Assembly (NCBI GenBank): GCA_002471345.1
Contig: DKPS01000003.1
Span: forward strand, 1-13,908
Reading direction: 5' to 3'
Origin: Saprospiraceae bacterium UBA7328
GTDB taxonomy: Bacteria; Bacteroidota; Bacteroidia; Chitinophagales; Saprospiraceae
Length of the DNA: 13,908 nt
Position 1 is the first letter of the stretch, and each line of letters begins with the position of its first letter. A program made the position numbers and the translations under genes. Shown one piece after another: positions 8,369-13,908 of this stretch. The notes under the pieces are model-generated. The model ran no database searches, was not told the DNA's origin, and saw only the letters and a program-made list of their open reading frames with translations.

Positions 8369-9946
8369 ATGACAGATCAATCAAAAGACAAAAAGAGCTT
8401 TTTTAAAGAGTGGTTAGAACAACTACAGCAAGAAAGTTGGCAGCTCGAATTACTGATTTCAGGATTGGCACTTTTTGGGATATGGGAGAGCCGGGAGATG
8501 CTATCTTCTTTTGACCACTATGTGGATAGTAATGTATATGGTGGTGCTTTTAATCAGATTACCTTCTTGCTTCTTTTTATTCTTAAAGTGGGATGGAGGA
8601 TATTTTTTATTAACCTCTTGATACATGTGATATTAAGGGGCCTATGGATAGGATCTATTGGTTTAAGATATATATCAGGAGACATAGAGTATGAAAATTT
8701 GGATTACTCCGAAGCCGCTACTGAATTTCTTAAAAAAAGGATTGGGACCTATGATGATTTTATTGAAAAGCTAGAATGGATTTGTAGTGTTCTTTTTGCT
8801 TATACATTTTTATTGTTTTTACTCTTCTTATCCATGACTCTGTTTTTTGCGGTGCCACCGGTGATTATTAAGATTACCGGCCCCAATACTGATAATGCGG
8901 GCTTTTTTATCGTAATGTTTAACATGATATATTATGTTATAGGCTTATTAGTTTTTATAGACTTTATTGCACTTGGAGCATTTAAGAAAATTAAGGATAA
9001 AACCGTATCTAAAGTCTATCTCTATATCTTTAGGTTCTATAGTATTGTCACATTATCTTTTTTGTATAGGCCTCTGCTATATAACTTTTTAGATAATAAG
9101 GGTACTCGAAGATTATTCTTTTTTTCTATTCCATATATTTTGATACTCGCTATTGGACCCAATTTGTTCTCAAATAATAACTATCCCTACTTTGATGCGC
9201 ATCACTCTTTAAGGACTCATGGTCAGATTATTAATGATGCGAATTATGAAGACTTAAGAAGTATTAAATCCGAAGGGAAAGAGGGGATAGGTAAAATCGA
9301 TTTTAAAAATAATATGCCGGATGTGATTCTTGGGCAATTCTACATGGAAATGCCATTTCAAAGAATATTTTTTGGAATGCGCCAAAGTGACCTAAACCTT
9401 TTCAAACAAGACTCTATCGTTTCACCTATTTATAAAGAGGGTTTCAGATTCTCTCTTTTTAGTTCTTCCAAATTTGAAGACCCAGAACTAGATAAATTGT
9501 TGAAAGCTAAAGATGATAAGGCTAATGAGGTAAGAGAAAAACTGAAAGTAAATCGAGATCAATTGAAAGGAGTAAGCGAATCAGATCAGGCTCATATAGA
9601 ATTAACTCAAGAGCGTGATAGATTAAGAGCAGAAAGAGATAGTTATGTAAGTGAAAAATCCGATGTGCATGAGAGTTTTGCAAAACAAAAAAATGAAAAA
9701 ATATTAGAAGCCTTCATGGATTATATCGAGCTAGAACTTGATGGTATCCCTTACAAAGATAGTCTCACTTGCTATTTTTACATTCACCCAGATATCAATC
9801 AAAAAGGAGTATTGTGTCATTTTGATGCCAATCCTTTGAGTAGAGGGAATCATAATATGTCTGTCAAAAGAAAAGTATATCGAACTTCTCAAACAGGTAA
9901 TATTGATATATTGCATTACATTTTACCATTTATCAAGGTGAATTAA
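8369..9946 (+). CDS. Multi-pass membrane protein with cytoplasmic coiled coil, unknown function
   Basis: I do not recognise the family. The 525-residue protein starts with a short charged, amphipathic segment. Hydrophobic segments follow at about 27-39, 62-95 (probably two helices), 136-167, 177-205, 217-238 and 248-267. From about 268 it is soluble: a mixed domain at 270-370, a strongly charged predicted coiled coil at about 371-445 (ELTQERDRLRAERDSY region) and a C-terminal beta-rich segment of about 80 residues. There is no signal peptide or known enzyme motif. It lies 15 bases after the R2lox gene and 24 bases before the DUF4199 gene, so it is almost certainly co-transcribed with both. 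A role at the membrane linked to the lipid-binding oxidase is a guess from context only. Confidence 0.85.
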   Translation: MTDQSKDKKSFFKEWLEQLQQESWQLELLISGLALFGIWESREMLSSFDHYVDSNVYGGAFNQITFLLLFILKVGWRIFFINLLIHVILRGLWIGSIGLRYISGDIEYENLDYSEAATEFLKKRIGTYDDFIEKLEWICSVLFAYTFLLFLLFLSMTLFFAVPPVIIKITGPNTDNAGFFIVMFNMIYYVIGLLVFIDFIALGAFKKIKDKTVSKVYLYIFRFYSIVTLSFLYRPLLYNFLDNKGTRRLFFFSIPYILILAIGPNLFSNNNYPYFDAHHSLRTHGQIINDANYEDLRSIKSEGKEGIGKIDFKNNMPDVILGQFYMEMPFQRIFFGMRQSDLNLFKQDSIVSPIYKEGFRFSLFSSSKFEDPELDKLLKAKDDKANEVREKLKVNRDQLKGVSESDQAHIELTQERDRLRAERDSYVSEKSDVHESFAKQKNEKILEAFMDYIELELDGIPYKDSLTCYFYIHPDINQKGVLCHFDANPLSRGNHNMSVKRKVYRTSQTGNIDILHYILPFIKVN

Positions 9947-9970
9947 GTACCTAATTTCAAAAAATATAAA

Positions 9971-10471
9971 ATGAAAAATAACATTCTGACTTATGGTGGC
10001 TTTTTTGGGGCCATAATGTGTATCTCTTCTTATGCATATCTCAACTCTATGATTTCTACAACCATCAGTATGGTTGTTACTTTTGGTGCACTTTTAGTTG
10101 TTCTAGTAATGGCAGGTTTGGCCTATAGAAAATCACAAGAAGGTTTTGCTTCTTTTGGAGAATTGATAAAGTTATACGGCGGGATTATTATAATGGCGAT
10201 TTTAATGTCTACAATTTTTAGCCTCATTTATATGTCTACTTTGGATGAAGCCACTAAATCAGCTATATCTGAGAAAATGATGGATAATGCAATGTCTATG
10301 TACGAAAGTATGGGTGTCCCTCAAGATCAAATGGATATCATGAGTGATGAATTAGAAAAACAATTTGAAAATATGTTTAGTCCCAGTACACTTATTCAAG
10401 GTGCATTGATAAACTTCTTAATGTATTTCATTATTTCATTAATTCCTGCGGCTATATTGAAGAAAAATTAG
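9971..10471 (+). CDS. DUF4199 family membrane protein
   Basis: This 166-residue inner-membrane protein matches the layout of DUF4199 proteins, common in Bacteroidota and of unknown function. Two N-terminal helices (about 7-26 and 31-51) are followed by a short GFASFGELIKLYGG segment and a third helice pair region at about 70-92. A methionine- and acid-rich soluble loop (MMDNAMSMYESMGV, then DELEKQFENMF) separates this from a final helix at about 143-162 that ends in AAILKKN. It starts 24 bases after the coiled-coil membrane protein and is followed by a strong terminator, so it is the last gene of the R2lox operon. Confidence 0.85.
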   Translation: MKNNILTYGGFFGAIMCISSYAYLNSMISTTISMVVTFGALLVVLVMAGLAYRKSQEGFASFGELIKLYGGIIIMAILMSTIFSLIYMSTLDEATKSAISEKMMDNAMSMYESMGVPQDQMDIMSDELEKQFENMFSPSTLIQGALINFLMYFIISLIPAAILKKN

Positions 10472-10502
10472 AATAACAATATTTTATAGAAATAAGATAA
10501 AG

Positions 10503-10530
10503 AGCATCCATGAAAATGGGTGCTTTTTTT
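10503..10530 (+). terminator. Intrinsic terminator of the R2lox operon
   Basis: Nine-base arms (AGCATCCAT and ATGGGTGCT, with one T-G wobble) enclose a GAAA tetraloop and are followed at once by seven T's. It lies 32 bases past the DUF4199 stop codon. Confidence 0.88.
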
Positions 10531-10589
10531 ATTTGAATATAATTTTTGACTGGGCAAAAAATAAAATTTGAAAAACAAGAAAGGCATAA

Positions 10590-10620
10590 TTGATTAAGTC
10601 TGAAAACTTCGTTTATTTTG
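10590..10620 (+). promoter_or_regulatory. Possible promoter of tRNA-His
   Basis: A TTG at 10590-10592 is followed after 21 bases by TATTTTG at 10614-10620, one base short of the Bacteroidota -7 consensus TAnnTTTG. It lies about 57 bases upstream of the tRNA and just after the terminator, where a promoter is needed. The match is weak. Confidence 0.25.
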
Positions 10621-10677
10621 CACCACCTTACAAAAAGGGAAATGTCGATTATAGAATTGACAAATCAAGAATTAATG

Positions 10678-10751
10678 GTGATTGTAGCTCAGTTGGTTAG
10701 AGCACCGGTTTGTGGTTCCGGGGGCCGTGGGTTCGAATCCCATCTTTCACC
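10678..10751 (+). tRNA. tRNA-His (anticodon GTG)
   Basis: The cloverleaf can be folded by hand. The acceptor 5' strand is 10678-10684, the D stem GCTC/GAGC, and the anticodon stem CCGGT/TCCGG around the loop TTGTGGT with anticodon GTG at 10712-10714. The variable loop has five bases and the T stem is GTGGG/CCCAT around TTCGAAT. The base before position 1 is G (10677) and the discriminator is C (10751), the G-1:C73 identity pair of histidine tRNA. CCA is not encoded. Three T-T oppositions are odd: one at the base of the anticodon loop (31:39) and two inside the acceptor stem (GTGATTG against CTTTCAC). The gene is probably functional, but the 3' acceptor strand may have been altered by the cassette that abuts it. 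Confidence 0.9.
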
Positions 10752-10764
10752 CTACTGACGCTCC

Positions 10765-10793
10765 CTGCGGTCGGTCAGCATGGCCGATCGCAG
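10765..10793 (+). other. Hairpin 1 in the cassette leader
   Basis: CTGCGGTCGG and CCGATCGCAG pair over ten bases with a single G-T wobble around a nine-base loop. In unit 2 (11164-11192) one G has become C, which breaks one pair. The wobble would be tolerated in RNA. Confidence 0.6.
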
Positions 10794-10809
10794 TGGTATA
10801 GCGGAAGTA

Positions 10810-10845
10810 GTACTGATATGTGAGCAAAGCGATCATCGTCAGTAC
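10810..10845 (+). other. Hairpin 2 in the cassette leader, just before the GIY-YIG start
   Basis: GTACTGA (10810-10816) pairs with TCAGTAC (10839-10845), and the stem can be lengthened past a one-base bulge. In unit 2 (11209-11244) the stem is one pair longer because T is replaced by C (GTACTGAC/GTCAGTAC). It ends 11 bases before the ATG, so it could control translation or serve as a recognition site. Confidence 0.6.
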
Positions 10846-10856
10846 ATAACCCAATA

Positions 10857-11144
10857 ATGAAGTTTTACGTCTACATAATATTTTCTCGCGGACTTAACAG
10901 TTTCTGCGTAGGCCAAACGATTAATGTTGAGAATCGATTGGAGGCTCACAATTCTGGAAAGTCTCAATACACTTCAGGAGGGATTCCGTGGATATTGCTA
11001 TGGTTTACAACTAAGTCGAATTTGTCAGAAGCTCAAAAATTAGAACAAAAAATAAAGAACCTATCTCAAGAGCGGAAAATTAGGTTTATGCAAAAGTATG
11101 AGCTCTATATTCAAGTAACGGATCTAATGAATGTTATAACATGA
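10857..11144 (+). CDS. GIY-YIG nuclease family protein, full-length copy with altered YIG tyrosine
   Basis: This is a 95-residue single-domain GIY-YIG protein of the short UvrC-N-terminal-like type. These proteins cut DNA using Tyr, Arg and Glu residues. The first motif half is YVYII at residues 4-8. The second half reads FCVGQT, so the tyrosine usually found in YxG is C17. The catalytic arginine candidate is R27 (ENRLEAHNSGKS). The metal-binding glutamate candidate is E63 within SEAQKLEQKIK, and the characteristic GGIPWILLWF block is at 41-50. Length and end are typical. It sits in a repeated cassette right after tRNA-His, behind two hairpins. The Tyr-to-Cys change may reduce or abolish activity. 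Its stop codon overlaps an 11-base repeat that also opens each cassette. Confidence 0.85.
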   Translation: MKFYVYIIFSRGLNSFCVGQTINVENRLEAHNSGKSQYTSGGIPWILLWFTTKSNLSEAQKLEQKIKNLSQERKIRFMQKYELYIQVTDLMNVIT

Positions 11145-11165
11145 CGCTCCCTACTGACGCTCCCT
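11142..11165 (+). repeat. Tandem 11-base repeat at the junction of the two cassettes
   Basis: TGACGCTCCCT occurs at 11142-11152 and 11155-11165, and once more at 10756-10766 near the left end of unit 1. The first junction copy contains the TGA stop of the full-length nuclease gene. The arrangement suggests that the 11-mer marks both ends of a cassette. Confidence 0.65.
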
Positions 11166-11408
11166 CCGGTCGGTCAGCATGGCCGATCGCAGTGGTATAG
11201 CGGAAGTAGTACTGACATGTGAGCAAAGCGATCATCGTCAGTACATAACCCAATAATGAAGTTTTACGTCTACATAATATTTTCTCGCGGACTTAACAGA
11301 TTCTACGTAGGCCAAACGACTAATGTCGAGAATCGATTGAAGGCTCACAATTCTGGAAAGTCTCAATACACCTCAGGAGGGATTCCGTGGATATTGCTAT
11401 GGTTTACA
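11149..11408 (+). repeat. GIY-YIG cassette, unit 2 (3'-truncated)
   Basis: This is the second, head-to-tail copy of the cassette starting at 10750. Identity stops abruptly after GGTTTACA at 11408, where the sequence switches to a remnant of a DUF6090 gene on the opposite strand. The missing part corresponds to the last 45 codons of the nuclease gene. Confidence 0.9.
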
Positions 11409-11465
11409 CCAAGGCGATCTCTCCAAAGGCATAAAAGACATACTTCTTGCCAGTTCTTGTTTTAA
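11256..11465 (+). pseudogene. Truncated GIY-YIG nuclease gene (second copy)
   Basis: The first 51 codons match the full-length copy, with substitutions S15R, C17Y, I22T and E30K relative to it. This copy therefore has the canonical FYVGQT motif that the full-length copy has lost, and it keeps the arginine in ENRLKAHNSGKS. After ILLWFT the frame runs into unrelated DNA (PRRSLQRHKRH) and stops at 11465. The alpha-helical half with the metal-binding glutamate (SEAQKLEQKIK in the intact copy) is missing, so the product cannot be an active nuclease. Confidence 0.85.
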
Positions 11466-11469
11466 CCTT
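11407..11469 (-). pseudogene. Remnant of a DUF6090-family gene at the cassette break point
   Basis: The minus strand encodes KVKTRTGKKYVFYAFGEIALV. This parallels the N-terminal ETGSTQKYLVYAIGEITLV of the intact DUF6090 gene at 11648-12391, in the same orientation. The match stops exactly where the GIY-YIG cassette begins, so the rest of the gene has been lost or replaced. Upstream of 11469 I cannot find the usual first residues, so both ends of the gene are missing. Confidence 0.6.
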
Positions 11470-11647
11470 CGACTTGCCATCTTTTACTACCATAGATCCT
11501 GGACAGAACGAATTCTGAGATTTCACAATAATGTGAACATTTATGGTCTTCAAACTGAACTGAAGTTGTAATAAAACTGATAATTGTTGTAATTCATCAC
11601 ATCGCAAAACACCACCAAATATCTAATGAAACCTTTCTCTCCTAAAA

Positions 11648-12391
11648 TTACTTTAGACGGTCCAATATTTTCAAGGCTAATGTATCCAATTCCTTATAGT
11701 GACCACTCATGATCCGATTCCACACCATATGATCTACCATTAGGTTTTCAAATTTATAATCCCTCAAAATCACATCATAATACCCCTTCATCAATTTTGA
11801 TCGGCTTTCTGTAACACCATAATTTCCATGAAGATCAATATTTCGCATGGATATCTTATTTTGAAGGTAAGGTGTCAATTTTTGGATGGCATGTAAGTCC
11901 TGATTTTTAAAATCCTCGTCTGTATCTTCCAACATCTGCAACCAATCAAAAATCATGGATTTTAAGCTGTCGTCATCTAAAAGTTTCAACCCTCCAGCCT
12001 GTAATAACTCTTCTATGGTGCTATTTGACGGATTAAAATTACCGTAATACTGGGTATGTACTAAAACGCTATCCATTTCTTGCTCCGTAAGGTTCTTTGG
12101 ATTATTGTCAATGTAGTAAATGATCGTACGTGCATGTTGTAAAGATTGATCGAGTAGATCTATCCTTTTCTCTATGACTTCTCTGTTTTGAATAAACTCC
12201 GATCTCAAATTATTCTTTATAATTCTCACCTCTTGATCAGCTCTACGGCTTTCATTCCAATTGTTTACTTGTAATGCAATCAGTATTCCGATCACAACTA
12301 AAGTAATTTCGCCGATGGCATAAACCAGATATTTCTGTGTGGAGCCAGTTTCTATAATAAATCGTCTTATTTTCCGAAGGAATGTAAGCAT
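11648..12391 (-). CDS. DUF6090 family protein, single-pass membrane protein
   Basis: This 247-residue protein has the hallmarks of DUF6090, a Bacteroidota family of unknown function. A basic N-terminus (MLTFLRKIRRFI) is followed by the signature KYLVYAIGEITLVVIGILIALQVNNWNE, given here as key positions: YAIGEI at 23-28, the membrane helix at about 29-42 and NNWNE at 43-47. A largely helical, charged extracytoplasmic domain follows, with the motif STIEELLQAGGLKLL at about 123-137. There is no enzymatic motif. These genes often occur as tandem paralogs, and the remnant 180 bases downstream on the same strand is consistent with that. The start is fixed by the conserved N-terminus. Confidence 0.87.
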   Translation of the reverse strand: MLTFLRKIRRFIIETGSTQKYLVYAIGEITLVVIGILIALQVNNWNESRRADQEVRIIKNNLRSEFIQNREVIEKRIDLLDQSLQHARTIIYYIDNNPKNLTEQEMDSVLVHTQYYGNFNPSNSTIEELLQAGGLKLLDDDSLKSMIFDWLQMLEDTDEDFKNQDLHAIQKLTPYLQNKISMRNIDLHGNYGVTESRSKLMKGYYDVILRDYKFENLMVDHMVWNRIMSGHYKELDTLALKILDRLK

Positions 12392-12443
12392 AGACTAAAG
12401 ATAAGGGAGAAAGTTGAAATCCATATAAGCAGTTTCATGATAG

Positions 12444-12457
12444 TCCCATCTTTCACC
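12444..12457. repeat. 14-base copy of the tRNA-His 3' end
   Basis: TCCCATCTTTCACC here is identical to 10738-10751, the T-stem and acceptor 3' end of tRNA-His including the discriminator base. The two copies are in direct orientation and bracket about 1.7 kb that holds the GIY-YIG cassettes and both DUF6090 sequences. It could be an attachment-site relic, but no integrase is present and a chance match of this length is possible. Confidence 0.35.
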
Positions 12458-12619
12458 TGAAGTTCAAATAGACACAGCCAAATGGCAGATTTTTGTTTGA
12501 ACCTTACATTTATAGTTTGCTGATATTTAAAACGTTGAGTTGATGAGACCATGGAAGTGTCATGATAACACTACAGATTACCGATCAATCCATCGAAGGT
12601 TTCTATATTTTTACAATGA

Positions 12620-13537
12620 CTAATCAATGTATTCAAATATTACTTGGATTATTTTGAACTCATCATCTAAAGGTCGTCCTGTTACTCCAAAATGTCTAAC
12701 CATTCTAAAGCTGTAGCTCCTGGTTAAATTATCAATTATAACGTTTACATTATCTGCTTCCGTGGTATTATAGCCACTCCCACCTTCACTTACTATAGTA
12801 ACCGCACTGCTTTTATAGCCGATAAGATTGAAAGGAATTGTTGTTTCATATGCCGAATCAAAGTAAGCTAACTTAAAGTGAGCAGAGTAGTTGGGATCAA
12901 GGTCTTCATACACGACAGTGATCTTCTTGATTGTACTGCCATGAGGTAGTTGTACCGGTGCCACTAGCTCACGACCTGAAGAATCAACAAAATATGCGTT
13001 GGCAGCGTTTGATACCCAAGCGATGCCAGGGGTATCTCCTCCAGGGCGAAATGCTGATGCAGGTATCGAATAATATTTGATCGCTGTGCTGGTTACAAGT
13101 GTGCCATTGTCTTGAACATATACGGGCTTTTTTCCGTAACCTGCCAAATCAGAAACTCTCACATTACCAACCACATGCAGATTAGAAGCAGGATTGGTCG
13201 TGTTAATACCAACCCGACCTATACCAGTAACTGTAAATCGATCAGCTCCTCCTGATCCGTTATTGTAAAAGAAGTTAATCCGCGGAATGCCGGTATCGTG
13301 TGGTTCAGCGGCAATAGTCCAAAACTTGTTAGGGTTAGCTGTATTCTTAAACGTCATTCGAGTAAAATCCTGTCCGATTTCCGTTATTTGGAAATGAGGT
13401 TGCCCAACACGACTGTCCCCTTCTATTTCTATTGGCACTTGACCAAGAATGATAATAGGAGATATGTGAATGCAGATTCCAATTAAAGCCACTACGATCG
13501 AATTGAATAACCCGCCAATTAAATTATCACCTTTCAT
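12620..13537 (-). CDS. Exported beta-rich surface or fibre-like protein
   Basis: This 305-residue protein has an N-terminal hydrophobic signal or anchor at about residues 8-33. Residues 102-130 read FTVTGIGRVGINTTNPASNL and then HVVGNVRVSD. This is the GxVGIGTTxPxxxLHVxG-type motif widespread in Bacteroidota surface proteins and phage tail-fibre or endosialidase-chaperone regions. The part before it (about 45-100) is an uninterrupted beta-type sequence, and the C-terminal 150 residues form another beta-rich domain with no recognised motif. No T9SS sorting domain and no intramolecular chaperone domain follow. Cleavage after LGQ at about residue 33 is possible. A role at the cell surface is inferred from the motif and signal; binding partners are unknown. 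Confidence 0.75.
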   Translation of the reverse strand: MKGDNLIGGLFNSIVVALIGICIHISPIIILGQVPIEIEGDSRVGQPHFQITEIGQDFTRMTFKNTANPNKFWTIAAEPHDTGIPRINFFYNNGSGGADRFTVTGIGRVGINTTNPASNLHVVGNVRVSDLAGYGKKPVYVQDNGTLVTSTAIKYYSIPASAFRPGGDTPGIAWVSNAANAYFVDSSGRELVAPVQLPHGSTIKKITVVYEDLDPNYSAHFKLAYFDSAYETTIPFNLIGYKSSAVTIVSEGGSGYNTTEADNVNVIIDNLTRSYSFRMVRHFGVTGRPLDDEFKIIQVIFEYID

Positions 13538-13908
13538 TTCATGTGTTTTTTTGATATTAACTAGTTTCTTGAGTAAATTAAATTTAAGTGTTAGCCTTTC
13601 GTAATACTAATTCTTAAAAGATTATGGTCAGAGTAGAATTCATTCCTCCAATCTCATTCCGTATAAAATCATTTGAGGTTCATCGAGTTTGGATGACAAC
13701 TGCTTGGTAACCTATAAGACCCTCAATTTCTTTTAGCTTTTTTGATTACCCTTGACTGATTTTGAATAACACTATCTTCATCAGAATATTAACCTAGCGC
13801 TAAACTTTAGTCGACCTGAAGTCTATCTGATGATGGCAGAACCTGTGAGAATAATCTCCACACTCCAAAATTATAAGCACTCCCTCTGTAGCCTTGCGTA
13901 AAAATAAG
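13538..13908. other. Right-end intergenic stretch, with a possible gene end on the minus strand
   Basis: I see no complete gene, tRNA or terminator in these 371 bases. At the far end the minus strand has 33 sense codons open to the window edge and ending at a TAA at 13807-13809, including GYRGSAYNFGVWRLFSQ. This could be the C-terminus of a protein encoded beyond the window, but the length is too short to support a call. No clear promoter for the gene starting at 13537 is visible. Confidence 0.35.

Larger units (their letters stand above)
10750..11009 (+). repeat. GIY-YIG cassette, unit 1: region shared with unit 2
   Basis: These 260 bases recur at 11149-11408, offset by exactly 399 bases, with about eight substitutions (about 97% identity by eye). 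The repeat starts at the very last bases of the tRNA and contains a GC-rich leader of about 105 bases plus the first half of a GIY-YIG gene. The leader is visibly richer in G and C than the surrounding AT-rich DNA, which suggests acquired DNA. Confidence 0.9.

Noticed and set aside
10750..11408. CRISPR array
   Set aside because: There are only two long units containing coding sequence with a 399-base period; no short repeats with spacers and no cas genes.
11470..11607. Upstream part of the short minus-strand frame that ends in the DUF6090 remnant
   Set aside because: Only the last 21 codons resemble DUF6090; the rest matches nothing and lacks the conserved basic N-terminus.
12367..12552. 61-codon minus-strand frame overlapping the DUF6090 start
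   Set aside because: It overlaps the conserved start of the DUF6090 gene and shows no motif; the hydrophobic end is probably fortuitous.

Overview
The window looks like chromosomal DNA from a member of the Bacteroidota, probably a marine or soil Cytophagales-type gliding bacterium. The DNA is AT-rich, start codons lack clear Shine-Dalgarno sequences, and one gene ends in a type IX secretion system (T9SS) C-terminal sorting domain. It also encodes DUF4199-type and DUF6090-type proteins, families typical of this phylum. The family names are recognised from the translations by eye; no database search was possible.

Layout. (1) Positions 1-3720 hold a peptidase/hydrolase block. The C-terminal part of an M1 zinc aminopeptidase enters from the left edge. 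It converges on a two-gene minus-strand operon of an exported beta-lactamase-fold serine hydrolase followed by a membrane-embedded M28 peptidase. (2) Positions 3865-4764 hold two small convergent membrane-protein genes with a hairpin between them. (3) Positions 4997-6627 hold a minus-strand T9SS cargo protein. Its signal peptide lies in a different frame from its body, separated at a six-base A tract. (4) Positions 6628-7459 are largely gene-free. (5) Positions 7460-10471 look like a three-gene plus-strand operon ending at a clear terminator. It encodes an R2-like ligand-binding oxidase (Mn/Fe R2lox fold with the Val and Tyr crosslink residues kept), a 525-residue membrane protein with a coiled coil, and a DUF4199 protein. 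(6) Positions 10678-11408 hold tRNA-His(GTG). Two head-to-tail copies of a cassette abut it directly. Each cassette has a GC-rich structured leader plus a small GIY-YIG nuclease gene. The first copy is full length and the second is cut off. (7) Positions 11407-12391 hold a remnant of a DUF6090 gene at the cassette break point and then an intact DUF6090 gene. (8) Positions 12620-13537 encode an exported cell-surface or fibre-like protein, followed by a 370-base stretch with little content.

The two most interesting regions are the tRNA-linked GIY-YIG cassette array, which looks like a small repeat-leader/nuclease mobile unit, and the R2lox operon with its uncharacterised membrane partner. The T9SS gene with its out-of-frame signal peptide also deserves a check: it is a sequencing error, a recent pseudogene or a slippage switch.
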